The position numbers and the translations under genes are program-made. 64,000 nucleotides of DNA from Erginobacter sp964587835. Lineage in GTDB: Bacteria; Auribacterota; Erginobacteria; Erginobacterales; Erginobacteraceae. This document shows positions 15,734-24,290 of the stretch, one piece after another; position 1 is the first letter of the stretch, and every line of letters begins with the position of its first letter. The notes beneath the pieces were generated by a model. It was not told where the DNA came from, made no database searches, and was given only the letters and a program-made list of their open reading frames with translations. The DNA lies in NCBI GenBank assembly GCA_964587835.1, contig CAZPMN010000002.1, forward strand, positions 62,001 through 126,000. Reading direction: 5' to 3'.

Positions 15734-17356
15734 TCAATACCCGAGGAGACGCAGGATATCCCGGTAGGTGATGAGAATAAAGACCACGGCGATCACCGCC
15801 ATCCCAACCTGCTGGGCGACCAGGAGGAACCGGTCCGGCAGCGGGCGGCGGATGATCCCCTCCAGGCCGAGAAAGAGGAGGTGCCCGCCGTCGAGAACCG
15901 GAAAGGGCAGGAGGTTGATCAGGCAGAGGTTGATACTGATCAGGGCCAGGAGAATCAGGAAATCCGCAACCCCCCTGACGTAACTGGTCACCTGGAAGAT
16001 CATCACCGGCCCGCCGATCGCCGCCCCGCCCAGCCGGCCGGTCAGCAGGAGATAGAACACTTCCAGGATCTCCACCGTCTTCTCCAGACCGAGCCGGATC
16101 CCGGCCGGGACGGCCGACCACCCGCGGTAGCGGGTCAGCACGGGTTCCGGATCGTAGTCCAGGCGCACCCCCCCGATGGAAGCCTGAGAAGAGACCGGGG
16201 CCGAGATCGTGATCCGGATCGCCGGACGGAGAGAGAACCAGCGCGCCCGACGGAAGGTCAGAACCAGTTCCTCTCCCGGGGAGGCGGCCTTGATCAATCC
16301 GGCTATCTCCTCCGGCTCCACCGGACGACCGTTGACCTCGACCAGCCGGTCACCCTTTTTCACTTTCCCGATATCCCCTCCCGCCCGAGGATCGATCTCC
16401 CTGACCCGTTCTCGGACAAGATGGATGCCCGAGATAAAAGGATATTCGGGAGGGAGAGAGATCTTGAACTCCTCTCCCCCCGCCGGCCGGAAGACTTCGA
16501 GGTCGAGCCGGTCGCCGGAATAATCCTTCAGCAACTTGCCGACCTCCCGAGGAGACGACAAATCTTCGCCGTTGAGACTGACCAGGATATCACCTGGTTT
16601 CAGCCCGGCCCGCCCGGCGGCGGAATCCGTCTGCAGCGCCCAGACTGCCACTCTCCCGGCCGGAGAGATGCCGATCTGGGGATGGCTCGCCCCGGGCGGC
16701 TTCTCCGGGGTTACCGCTACCATTCTAACCTCTTCCGCCCGCTCCAAAATGACCGGGATCTCCTCCCCCGCCCGGCTCCGGCGGAGAATCCTCTGCAGTC
16801 CGTCCCAGTCATCTACGGGTTGACCATCCACCTCCCGGACCAGATCGTCCGGAATTATCCCCGCCCGGGCGGCCGGCAGCTCTTCTTCCACGTAGCCGAT
16901 CCGGGGTTCCTCAAGATAACCCGGGGTCTGGAAGCCGATCCGGGCGATCAGGATGAAGAGTCCGATCCCGAGGAGAAGGTTCATCGCCGGGCCGGCGGCG
17001 ATGATCGCCGCCCGCTGGAGGAGGGGCTTACGGTCATACCTCCGCTCCGGCGGGATATGCTTGTTCTCTTCCTCGAGTTTCTTTCGCCCCTCCTCGTCGC
17101 CGGGAGGGACGTCTTCCTGCCCGGCCATTTTGACGTAACCGCCCAGGGGCAGGATCCCGATACCGTACTCGGTCTCCTTCCCCTTGAAGCTGATTATCTT
17201 CAACCCCCCAACATCGAATCCGAGGAAGAATTTCTTGATATAGACCCCGAAGAGGCGGGCGAGGAGAAAATGCCCCAGCTCGTGGACAAAGATCAAAATC
17301 CCGAGGAGAACAAGAAACTTGGCGATGGCGATAATGGAAGAGGGGATTGCGGGCAT
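15734..17356 (-). CDS. rseP: Site-2 protease RseP with three PDZ-like segments
   Basis: This membrane metalloprotease cuts transmembrane segments, classically the anti-sigma factor RseA. The zinc motif FVHELGHFL lies in the first helix (about 23-31), and the second metal-ligand region is LPFPVLDGGHLLF near the C-terminus. At 540 residues it is longer than the usual 350-450. Between the helices I see three PDZ-like segments: about 150-205 (IPDDLVREVDGQPVDDW), about 230-290 (LKPGDILVSLNGEDL) and about 325-375 (VKKGDRLVEVNGRPVEP). Most homologues have one or two. It is downstream of dxr with a 266-base repeat-filled gap between. Confidence 0.94.
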   Translation of the reverse strand: MPAIPSSIIAIAKFLVLLGILIFVHELGHFLLARLFGVYIKKFFLGFDVGGLKIISFKGKETEYGIGILPLGGYVKMAGQEDVPPGDEEGRKKLEEENKHIPPERRYDRKPLLQRAAIIAAGPAMNLLLGIGLFILIARIGFQTPGYLEEPRIGYVEEELPAARAGIIPDDLVREVDGQPVDDWDGLQRILRRSRAGEEIPVILERAEEVRMVAVTPEKPPGASHPQIGISPAGRVAVWALQTDSAAGRAGLKPGDILVSLNGEDLSSPREVGKLLKDYSGDRLDLEVFRPAGGEEFKISLPPEYPFISGIHLVRERVREIDPRAGGDIGKVKKGDRLVEVNGRPVEPEEIAGLIKAASPGEELVLTFRRARWFSLRPAIRITISAPVSSQASIGGVRLDYDPEPVLTRYRGWSAVPAGIRLGLEKTVEILEVFYLLLTGRLGGAAIGGPVMIFQVTSYVRGVADFLILLALISINLCLINLLPFPVLDGGHLLFLGLEGIIRRPLPDRFLLVAQQVGMAVIAVVFILITYRDILRLLGY

Positions 17357-17372
17357 TAGTGGTTACCTTTGA

Positions 17373-17452
17373 TGGGGAATAGGGATTGGGGAATGGGGAA
17401 TGGGGAATAGGGATTGGGGAATGGGGAATAGGGAATGGGGAATAGGGAATGG
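17373..17452. repeat. GGGGAATAGGGATT tandem tract
   Basis: Imperfect tandem 7-14-base words GGGGAATAGGGATT and GGGGAATG repeat about 11 times between dxr and rseP. Unit spacing is too short and irregular for CRISPR. Confidence 0.7.
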
Positions 17453-17460
17453 TTACTCGA

Positions 17461-17622
17461 TGCTGGATATTGGTTATTGAATAGTTCGCTCGTCATTGCG
17501 AGGACCCTGAGCGGAGCGAAGGGGACGAAGCAATCTCAAACCTTCTTCGGTTGGATATTCCTTGTTGGATATTGGATATTGAATTTGGCTGTTGGTTGTT
17601 GAATTTGGATACTGGATGCTGG
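17461..17622. repeat. TTGGATATTGG tract around a REP-like element
   Basis: Words such as TGGATATTGGTTATTGAAT and TTGGATATTCCTTGTTGGAT occur on both sides of a different element at 17491-17537. Its right end runs into the stop codon of dxr. Similar words occur at 10580-10615 and 60480-60515. Confidence 0.6.
17491..17537. repeat. REP-like element CGTCATTGCGAG...GAAGCAATCTC
   Basis: The ends CGTCATTGCGAGGA and ACGAAGCAATCTC form an imperfect palindrome around GAGCGGAGCGAAGG. This matches a REP-type intergenic element known from many environmental bacteria (recalled pattern, not searched). It is a single copy in this window, nested in another repeat. Confidence 0.6.
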
Positions 17623-18774
17623 TTACCGGTTACCGATCACTTCTCCTGCCTCCCGCCGGGCCCACCGGTCGGCGGCAAGAATACCTTCCAGATCGGGCCC
17701 GACCACTACCCGGTGACCGTCCATCACTTTCTCCACCACCTCCATTATCTGCAGAAATGAAATCTGCCCGGCCAGAAAGGCCGTGCCGGCCACCTCGTTG
17801 GCGGCGTTCAACACCGCCGGCAGTGTGCCTCCTTCCCGCCCGGCCCGGAGGGCCAGGTCGAGGGCGGGGAAGGTGTCCCGGTCGGGGGAGCGGAAGGTCA
17901 ATCCCTCCAGCTCGGAGAGGACTGTTTTCCGGTAGGGATGGGGAGCACGCTCGGGGTAGTAGAGGGCATAAGATATCGGCAGCCGCATATCGGGCAGGCT
18001 CAGCTGGGCCAGGAGCGATCCGTCGGTGGTCTCGACCAGCGAATGCACCACCGACTGCGGGTGGATCACCACCTCGATCCGATCGAGGGAAATTCCGAAG
18101 AGCCAGTGGGCTTCCAGGACCTCCAGCCCCTTGTTCATCATCGTCGCCGAGTCGAGACTGACCTTCTTCCCCATCTTCCAGCGGGGATGGTCGAGGGCGG
18201 CCCGAGGGGTGACCGCCGCCAGTTCCTCGCGGCTGGCCCCGAGAAAGGGCCCCCCGGAAGCGGTCAGGATGATCCGTTCCACCTCCTCCCGTTTCACCCC
18301 CTGCAGACACTGGAAGATTGCCGAATGTTCGCTGTCCACCGGAAGAATCCGGCTGCCGCTCTGCTTCGCGGCGGCCAGGGTCGGCTCCCCCGCCGCTACC
18401 AAAATTTCCTTGGAGGCCAGGGCAAGGTCTTTTCCGGATTTGAGCGCCTCCAGGGCGGGGAGAAGGGCGGCCATCCCCGGCACGGCCACCACTACCAGGT
18501 CCACTTCCTCTTCAGTGGCCAGCCGGACCATCCCCTCTTCCCCCTCGAGGATCGTGACCTCTTCTCCGATCCGGCTCCGGAGCTGTGACGCCCGGGAGGC
18601 GGCGGCCGCCGCCGCCCAGCGAGGAGCAAACTCGGCGATCTGCCTCTGGAGCAGATCAATATTATCCCCGGCGGCCAGGCCGGTCAGGGAGAAGGCCGCC
18701 CGGTCCCGGCGGATCACCTCGAGGGTATTGGCCCCGATCGAACCGGTGGAGCCCAGGATGGCAATATTTTTCAC
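17623..18774 (-). CDS. dxr: 1-deoxy-D-xylulose-5-phosphate reductoisomerase
   Basis: Dxr makes MEP from DXP, the first committed step of the MEP pathway. The 383-residue protein has the NADPH motif ILGSTGSIGANTLEVI, substrate-binding ILPVDSEHSAIFQCLQG, TASGGPFLG and the metal/loop region KMGKKVSLDSATMMNKGLEV. The start is GTG, overlapping the cdsA stop by GTGA. The last residues (VIGNR, stop) are coded by GTGATCGGTAACCGGTAA, which looks like the neighbouring repeat family, so the native end may have been replaced. Confidence 0.97.
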   Translation of the reverse strand: MKNIAILGSTGSIGANTLEVIRRDRAAFSLTGLAAGDNIDLLQRQIAEFAPRWAAAAAASRASQLRSRIGEEVTILEGEEGMVRLATEEEVDLVVVAVPGMAALLPALEALKSGKDLALASKEILVAAGEPTLAAAKQSGSRILPVDSEHSAIFQCLQGVKREEVERIILTASGGPFLGASREELAAVTPRAALDHPRWKMGKKVSLDSATMMNKGLEVLEAHWLFGISLDRIEVVIHPQSVVHSLVETTDGSLLAQLSLPDMRLPISYALYYPERAPHPYRKTVLSELEGLTFRSPDRDTFPALDLALRAGREGGTLPAVLNAANEVAGTAFLAGQISFLQIMEVVEKVMDGHRVVVGPDLEGILAADRWARREAGEVIGNR

Positions 18775-19634
18775 AGCTTCAGAACCAGTTTCATGTAGAA
18801 ATAAAGCAGGGGCGCAGTGAAGAAGAGGCTGTCAAGCAGATCAAGGATCCCCCCCATCCCGGGGAGGGTCCGACCGGAGTCCTTGCGACCGGCCGAGCGC
18901 TTGAGCAGCGACTCGGCCAGGTCCCCGAGCACCGCCGCCGTCCCCAGGATCAAGCCCAGGGTCAGGGCCGCCGGCCAGGAGATCTGGTCAAGGGCGAAGA
19001 GGTATTTCCCGGCCACCGCGCTCACCCCACCCGCCAGCCCCCCCCCGACCGCTCCTTCGATCGTCTTGCCCGGGCTGATCCGGGGGATCAGCTTGCTCTT
19101 CCCCCAGCGGGAACCGAAGAAATAGGCGGCGCTGTCGTTGACCTTGACCACCAGAACCAGAAAGAAGATATAGAAACGACCCGTTCCCGCCAGGGGGGAT
19201 TCGGCCGGAAAGTAGTAGTTGATCCGGGGGAAAAAGGAGAAGAGCCAGGAGACGTAGATGACCCCCGCTAGGGTAGTGCTGATCCGGCCGATTGCCTCCG
19301 TCCCATCGGTGCGGGTCGCCTGAAAGAGAAAGAGACCGGCCACGATGAGGAAGAGGATGGCATCCCCCCGGGAACTACCGACAAAGCCCGTGAAGTGAGA
19401 GGGGAGGGCGCCGGGCCCGAGCGCGCCGATGAAGACCGCGGAGAAGAGGCAGATCCCGCCCAGGATCCCCATCGACCTGATCCCTCCGGTCATCCGCGTG
19501 AACTCCCGCATCCCCAGGCCGACGAAAAGATTACCAACCAAAAAAAAGAGGATCGGAGCGTCGACGCTGAAGTAGATTACCCCCACCAGGATCAGGATCA
19601 GGGGAATGGCGGTTAGTACTCGGGTCTTCGACAT
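18771..19634 (-). CDS. cdsA: Phosphatidate cytidylyltransferase
   Basis: CdsA makes CDP-diacylglycerol for phospholipid synthesis in the inner membrane. The 287-residue protein has about 8 membrane helices, and its C-terminus holds the family signature SLLKRSAGRKDSGRTLPGMG followed by GILDLLDSLFF, with Met in place of the usual His before the Gly pair and Leu where Arg is common. It lies in the canonical uppS-cdsA-dxr order, 243 bases downstream of uppS across a repeat region. Confidence 0.94.
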   Translation of the reverse strand: MSKTRVLTAIPLILILVGVIYFSVDAPILFFLVGNLFVGLGMREFTRMTGGIRSMGILGGICLFSAVFIGALGPGALPSHFTGFVGSSRGDAILFLIVAGLFLFQATRTDGTEAIGRISTTLAGVIYVSWLFSFFPRINYYFPAESPLAGTGRFYIFFLVLVVKVNDSAAYFFGSRWGKSKLIPRISPGKTIEGAVGGGLAGGVSAVAGKYLFALDQISWPAALTLGLILGTAAVLGDLAESLLKRSAGRKDSGRTLPGMGGILDLLDSLFFTAPLLYFYMKLVLKL

Positions 19635-19659
19635 TGTGATTCGCGCTCTGGTTGATTCT

Positions 19660-19905
19660 TAGGAGTAAGCAGTGAGCAGTATGCAGCAAGTAATCAGTGA
19701 TCAGTGATCGGGACTGTGGTATCGCCCTTCGGGCTTGCAGTATCGGAATGCCGGGGGCATTCCTTGTAGTAGATGTAGTATTGTATCGCTTTGATAGGCA
19801 GTGGGCAGTAGGCAGTGGGCAGTGGCGCTGGTTCCCGATTACTGATTACTGATTACCTTCTGTTTCCTTCTTACTGCTCACCGCTTACCGCTTACTATTC
19901 CCCCC
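19660..19905. repeat. Mixed GCAGTGAGCAGT / GATTACTGATTAC repeat region
   Basis: The gap between uppS and cdsA holds AGCAGTGAGCAGTATGCAG, TCAGTGATCAGTGATC, GGCAGTGGGCAGTAGGCAG and GATTACTGATTACTGATTAC words. A small hairpin CGCCCTTCGGGCTTG lies near 19725-19740. The right end (GGTAAGCGGTGAGCAGTAAG on the minus strand) codes the last residues and stop of uppS. Confidence 0.6.
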
Positions 19906-20618
19906 AACCCCCCATACCGCCTCTCCCGCTTCCGGTAATCCGAGATCGCTTGCAACAGTCTCTCCTTGTCGAATTCCGGCCAGCACTCCTCAGTCACCCA
20001 GAACTCGGTATAGGAGATCTGCCAGAGGAGGAAGTTGCTGACCCGCATCTCCCCGCTGGTCCGGATCAGCAGGTCGGGATCGGGGAGATTCGGATCATAG
20101 AGATTCCGGGAGATGAGCTCTTCGTCGACCGCTCCCGGTTTGATCTCTCCCCTCTGAATCCCTTCGGCGATCAGCTTCACCGCGTCGGCAATTTCCGAAC
20201 GGCCACCGTAATTGAGGGCCAGGGTCAGGGTCAACCCGGTATGGCCGGCCGTAGCCGAGATCGTTCTCTTTAGGGCGTGGCGCACGGAGACCGGGAATTC
20301 CCCGAGCCGGCCGATCGCCCGCAGCCGGATGTTGTTCTCCCGCATCAGGGGCAGTTCGCTCTTCAGGTAGTCCTTCAGGTAGCGCATCAAACCCTGGATC
20401 TCCCGCCGGGGGCGGCGCCAGTTCTCCACCGAGAAGGCGTAAAGGGTCAGGTATTCGAGTCCGATCTCGGCGGCGGCGGTGGTCACTCTCCGGACCGCTT
20501 CGGCCCCGGCCCGGTGCCCTTCCAGGCGGGAGAGACCCCGGGCCTGCGCCCAGCGGCCGTTGCCGTCCATGATGATGGCGACATGCCGGGGGAGGTTGCT
20601 GCCGTTCGACTGGTTCAT
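19878..20618 (-). CDS. uppS: Undecaprenyl diphosphate synthase
   Basis: This cis-prenyltransferase makes the C55 carrier lipid for peptidoglycan and O-antigen. The 246-residue protein has HVAIIMDGNGRWAQARGLSR (catalytic Asp, P-loop-like), LTLYAFSVENWRRP, ALNYGGRSEI and DLLIRTSGEMRVSNFLLWQI. The start was set at the ATG at 20618; a GTG at 20630 would add four residues. The tail VSGKR and stop are coded by a GTAAGCGGTAAGCGGTGAGC repeat. Confidence 0.96.
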   Translation of the reverse strand: MNQSNGSNLPRHVAIIMDGNGRWAQARGLSRLEGHRAGAEAVRRVTTAAAEIGLEYLTLYAFSVENWRRPRREIQGLMRYLKDYLKSELPLMRENNIRLRAIGRLGEFPVSVRHALKRTISATAGHTGLTLTLALNYGGRSEIADAVKLIAEGIQRGEIKPGAVDEELISRNLYDPNLPDPDLLIRTSGEMRVSNFLLWQISYTEFWVTEECWPEFDKERLLQAISDYRKRERRYGGLGGIVSGKR

Positions 20619-20665
20619 TGTCTCAATCACCGACTGACTGCCATCAGCGGGGTCAGCGGGGAGGA

Positions 20666-21928
20666 TCAGGCGGCCTGAAGCGGAGTGGAATCGGAGACGG
20701 AATCTCCCGTCCGAATCTTCTTCAAGAGCTTCCGGGTCAAGCGGAAGGTTTTCAGATCGGGACGGGAGGGGATCTCGAACATCACATCCAGCATAACCCG
20801 CTCCAGGATACTACGCAGCGCCCGGGCTCCGGTTCCCTTCCTGATCGCCTCCTCAGCCAGGTATTCCAACGCCCCCTTGGTATAACTGAGCTTTACGTTT
20901 TCCATTTCCAGAAGCCGGGTGTACTGCTTGAGCAGGGAGTTCTTCGGCTCAGTCAGGATTCTGATCAGGTCCTTCCGACCGAGGTCATAGAGAGCGGTGG
21001 TGACCGGAAGCCGCCCGATGAACTCCGGAATCAACCCGTATTTGATCAGGTCTTCCGGTTCCACCCGGGCGAGGAGATCACCCCGTTTGAGTTCCTTTTT
21101 TCCACCGGAACGGGGAGTTTCAAATCCGATCACCCTTCTCCCCAGGCGCTCCCGGACCAGGTTGTCCAGCGAGGTGAAAGCCCCCCCGCAGATAAAGAGG
21201 ATGTTGGTGGTGTCAACCTGAATGAACTCCTGGTGGGGGTGCTTCCGTCCTCCCTTGGGGGGGACGTTGCAGATTGTCCCCTCGAAGATCTTCAACAGGG
21301 CCTGCTGGACCCCCTCACCGGAGACGTCGCGGGTGATCGAGACATTCTCCGTCCTCCGGGAGATCTTGTCGATCTCATCGATGTAAACGATCCCGATCTG
21401 GGCCCGCGCCACATCGTAGTCGGCGGCCTGGACCAGACGGAGGATGATATTTTCCACGTCCTCCCCCACGTAACCGGCTTCGGTGATGGTGGTGGCATCG
21501 GCGATGGCGAAAGGTACGTGGAGGCAACGGGCCAGGGTCCGGGCCAGAAGGGTCTTGCCCGAGCCGGTGGGACCGAGCAGCAGGATATTGCTCTTCTCCA
21601 GTTCGACATCTCCCGACTTACCCACCTCCCGAATCCGTTTGTAGTGATTATGGACCGCCACCGCCAGGGTTTTCTTGGCCAGGTCCTGCCCGATCACGTA
21701 CCCATCAAGGTAATCCTTGATCTGCCGGGGGGGTGGGGTCCGGGCGGGGAGAGCCGGCTTCTTCGGCCGCGACGGAGGCTTCTCCTCCTCCAACATCTCG
21801 GCGCAGAGCCGGACACAGTTCTCGCAGATCAAACCTTCGCGCCCGGTGATCAGGCGCCCGACCCGGTCGGCGGGGAGACCGCAGAAAGAGCAGTGGGGAG
21901 GCGGGAGCGTTTGTTTCCGGGAAGGCAT
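20666..21928 (-). CDS. clpX: ATP-dependent protease ATPase subunit ClpX
   Basis: ClpX unfolds proteins and feeds them into ClpP. The 420-residue protein has an N-terminal zinc-binding domain (CSFCG...CENC), Walker A LLLGPTGSGKTLLART, the AGYVGEDVENII pore region, Walker B IVYIDEIDKI and the RKH loop in GGRKHPHQEF. The ATG at 21928 was chosen because a longer frame overlaps clpP and adds Arg-rich residues. The order tig-clpP-clpX is classical, and a 47-base gap separates clpX from uppS. Confidence 0.97.
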   Translation of the reverse strand: MPSRKQTLPPPHCSFCGLPADRVGRLITGREGLICENCVRLCAEMLEEEKPPSRPKKPALPARTPPPRQIKDYLDGYVIGQDLAKKTLAVAVHNHYKRIREVGKSGDVELEKSNILLLGPTGSGKTLLARTLARCLHVPFAIADATTITEAGYVGEDVENIILRLVQAADYDVARAQIGIVYIDEIDKISRRTENVSITRDVSGEGVQQALLKIFEGTICNVPPKGGRKHPHQEFIQVDTTNILFICGGAFTSLDNLVRERLGRRVIGFETPRSGGKKELKRGDLLARVEPEDLIKYGLIPEFIGRLPVTTALYDLGRKDLIRILTEPKNSLLKQYTRLLEMENVKLSYTKGALEYLAEEAIRKGTGARALRSILERVMLDVMFEIPSRPDLKTFRLTRKLLKKIRTGDSVSDSTPLQAA

Positions 21929-21932
21929 CCTG

Positions 21933-22541
21933 CTACTTCTCCTTCTTCCGGGTAACCACGGCGTCAACCAGGCCGTAATTCTTGGCCTCTTCGGCGGTCA
22001 TGAAGAAATCCCGGTCGGCGTCCTTCTCAATCTTCTCCAGGGGTTGGCCGGTGTGCAGGCACATCAGCTCGTTGAGCTTCTCCCGCAGCCTCAGGATTTC
22101 CCGGGCCTGGATACTGATGTCGGCCGCCGCCCCCTGGGTGCCGCCCCAGGGCTGATGGATCATGATCCGGGCGTGGGGCAGGGAGAATCTCTTCTTCTTG
22201 GTCCCCGCCGCCAGGAGCAACGCCCCCATACTGCTGGCCTGGCCCACGCAATAGGTGGTGACATCGCAGCGGACGAATTGCATCGTGTCGTAAATCGCCA
22301 GTCCGGCCGTCACCGCCCCGCCCGGGGTGTTGATGTAAAGGTTGATATCCTTGTCCGGATCCTCCATCTGGAGATAGAGAAGCTGGGCGACCACCAGGTT
22401 GGCCACCCCGTCGTCGATCGGGGTACCGATGAAGATTATCCGGTCCTTGAGCAACCGGGAGAATATGTCGTAAGCCCGCTCCATCCGGCCGGTCTGCTCG
22501 ACGACCATCGGGACAAGCTGTGCAAAAGTTTCAGTCATCAA
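21933..22541 (-). CDS. clpP: ATP-dependent Clp protease proteolytic subunit
   Basis: This serine protease forms the 14-mer barrel of ClpXP. The 202-residue length is standard. The catalytic Ser lies in GQASSMGALLLAAG and the His in HARIMIHQPWGG, with Asp later in the handle region. The N-terminal MTETFAQLVPMVVEQTGRME is a usual start. The ATG overlaps the stop of tig by ATGA, and clpX starts 4 bases after its stop. Confidence 0.97.
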   Translation of the reverse strand: MMTETFAQLVPMVVEQTGRMERAYDIFSRLLKDRIIFIGTPIDDGVANLVVAQLLYLQMEDPDKDINLYINTPGGAVTAGLAIYDTMQFVRCDVTTYCVGQASSMGALLLAAGTKKKRFSLPHARIMIHQPWGGTQGAAADISIQAREILRLREKLNELMCLHTGQPLEKIEKDADRDFFMTAEEAKNYGLVDAVVTRKKEK

Positions 22542-23806
22542 TTATCTCCTTCTTGGTCCTTGATCCGGGCCTGCTCGATCACCCAGTCCATCGCCTGCCG
22601 CCGGAGGAGACGGTCCCGGAGCAAAGGGATCTGGCCTCTTTTTTCCAGGGCCTCTCTCACCTGGGCGGGGGGAATCCCTTCCCGGCGGGCGAGCTGGGCG
22701 ATCTCCTCGCCCAGGGCCTTGGGATCAGGTTCGAGTTTCTCCATCCGTGCGATCTCCCTAAGGATGAAGACCAGTTTCAACTCCTCCTCCGCCCCCTGCC
22801 GGGCGGCGGCCGCCAATTCCTCGTCGGAGGTTCCTTCCGCTTCCTTCCCCCCTCCGGCAGTCATCCGTTTCAACTCGTTCAGACGGCTGGCCACCAGATT
22901 CTCCAGAGCGGTCGGGGGCAGGGGAAAATCAGAGCCCTTGAGCAGGAGCGCCGCCGCCTGGCTCTCCAGATTCCGGCGGGCCTCCAACTGCCGGGTCCGG
23001 GCGATATCATCCCGGATCTGCTTTCTCAGTTCCTCCACTCCGGAATACTCACCCCAGCCCCGGGCCCAATCATCGTCCACCTCGGGTAAAACCCGCTTCT
23101 TGATCTCCCGGAGGCGGACCGGGAAGACCTGATCTTCCGGCTTCTCTCCGTCCGGACCGGACCCGGGGAGGGTAACTTCCCGAACTTCGCCCGGTTCCAG
23201 CCCGACCAACTGGAAACCGACCCCCCGGCTCTCCTCCCCGGAGATCTCGATCAGGGCCCCCTCCACCCATTTATCTTCCTCCCGCCCAGGGGGAAGGTAA
23301 TCGACCAGGGCCCAATCCCCAACGGCCGCCGGGCGGGGCGGTTCGGTCGAGTACTCGGCCTTCCTCTCCCGCAGTTCCTCGATGACCTGATCGACGTCGC
23401 TCTCCGTGACCGGGCGGAATTTCCGCTTGAGCTTGATCCCCCGGTATTCCTTGAGCTCTACCGGGGGGCTGATCTCCACCGCCACCTTGAAATTGAGCGG
23501 CCCCCCGACCGACCAGTTGACATCGCTGATCTCCGGATCGCCCAGCACCCCGAAGTCCTGTTCCTCCAGCGCTTGCAAATAATCCTTCTGGATCCGATTT
23601 TCTATGGTCCGGGAACGGGCGTCCTCCCGGTAGTATTTCTCCAGAACCTTCCGGGGAGCCTTCCCCGGCCGGAAACCGGGGATCCGACTCGTCCTTCCGA
23701 TTCCGGCGTAGACAGTAGAAAGCTCTTCCTCCATCGTCTCCGGAGGAACTTCAATCAGAAGTTCCCTCCGGCAGGGATGAGTTTCCTTGACGGTAACCTT
23801 GGTCAT
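22538..23806 (-). CDS. tig: Trigger factor chaperone
   Basis: This ribosome-bound chaperone helps nascent proteins fold. The 422-residue protein has the N-terminal ribosome-binding domain with the loop GFRPGKAPRKVLEKYY, a middle FKBP-like domain (about 160-240) and a long helical C-terminal domain. The FKBP part keeps VGDWALVDY and EPGEV but has few of the usual aromatic active-site residues, so prolyl isomerase activity is doubtful. The start is the ATG at 23806 (MTKVTVKETHP); a longer frame from 23911 has a non-native extension. It is first gene of the tig-clpP-clpX unit. Confidence 0.93.
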   Translation of the reverse strand: MTKVTVKETHPCRRELLIEVPPETMEEELSTVYAGIGRTSRIPGFRPGKAPRKVLEKYYREDARSRTIENRIQKDYLQALEEQDFGVLGDPEISDVNWSVGGPLNFKVAVEISPPVELKEYRGIKLKRKFRPVTESDVDQVIEELRERKAEYSTEPPRPAAVGDWALVDYLPPGREEDKWVEGALIEISGEESRGVGFQLVGLEPGEVREVTLPGSGPDGEKPEDQVFPVRLREIKKRVLPEVDDDWARGWGEYSGVEELRKQIRDDIARTRQLEARRNLESQAAALLLKGSDFPLPPTALENLVASRLNELKRMTAGGGKEAEGTSDEELAAAARQGAEEELKLVFILREIARMEKLEPDPKALGEEIAQLARREGIPPAQVREALEKRGQIPLLRDRLLRRQAMDWVIEQARIKDQEGDN

Positions 23807-23928
23807 AGTCTTTGCTCTTGTCCTTAACAGAAAAATGGTTGATAGGAAGCTGGCCCCGGCCTTTCTGCCGTTATTTTCCGGCCGCCCGGACTCCTGCCAG
23901 CCCCATATCAACCCGGTCCCAAACCAGA

Positions 23929-23999
23929 GCGGGAGACGGGACTTGAACCCGCGACAACCACGTTGGCAACGTGGGGCTCTACCACTGAGCTACTCCCGC
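23929..23999 (-). tRNA. tRNA-Gly (GCC)
   Basis: The reverse strand folds as a complete cloverleaf. The acceptor stem is GCGGGAG/CTCCCGC, the anticodon stem CCACG/CGTGG with loop TTGCCAA (anticodon GCC), and the T arm includes GGTTCAAGTCC. Length is 71 bases, with no encoded CCA. Confidence 0.95.
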
Positions 24000-24000
24000 G

Positions 24001-24045
24001 TATTATTTTCGCTTCCCCGGCTAAGCCGGGGAAGCGAAAATAATA
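24001..24045. terminator. Perfect 21-base inverted repeat, bidirectional terminator
   Basis: The arms at 24001-24021 and 24025-24045 are exact reverse complements around a TAA loop. Each has a GC-rich core (GCTTCCCCGGC) and an A/T-rich outer part (TATTATTTTC), so it can end transcription in both directions. It lies just upstream of tRNA-Gly. Confidence 0.8.
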
Positions 24046-24199
24046 GTGAAAAGCACTCTTAATGCAACGATTCAGAACTTGCCGGATGATCTTGTAATTA
24101 ATCCGTCCTGAATTTACGCCACTCCTTTTGATTAATCAATATCAATTATCCGCCGGAAGATAATTATCCACCAATTAATTTTCCGCAGGAATAGTAAAT

Positions 24200-24281
24200 G
24201 GGCGAAGGGAGATTTGAACTCCCATCCCGCGAGGGGACTGGATCCTAAATCCAGCGCGTATGCCAGTTCCGCCATTCGCCC
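24200..24281 (-). tRNA. tRNA-Leu (TAG)
   Basis: This is a class II tRNA of 82 bases on the reverse strand. Acceptor stem GGGCGAA/TTCGCCC, anticodon arm CTGGATTTAGGATCCAG (anticodon TAG), a long variable arm TCCCCTCGCGGGA and T loop GTTCAAATC. No CCA is encoded. Confidence 0.95.
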
Positions 24282-24290
24282 GGAAAGAAT

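Noticed and set aside
17373..17452. Possible CRISPR array
   Set aside because: Units are 7-14 bases and imperfect, with no spacers, leader or cas genes.
20618..21955. 445-codon antisense frame opposite clpX
   Set aside because: Shadow of clpX, no ribosome site or motif.
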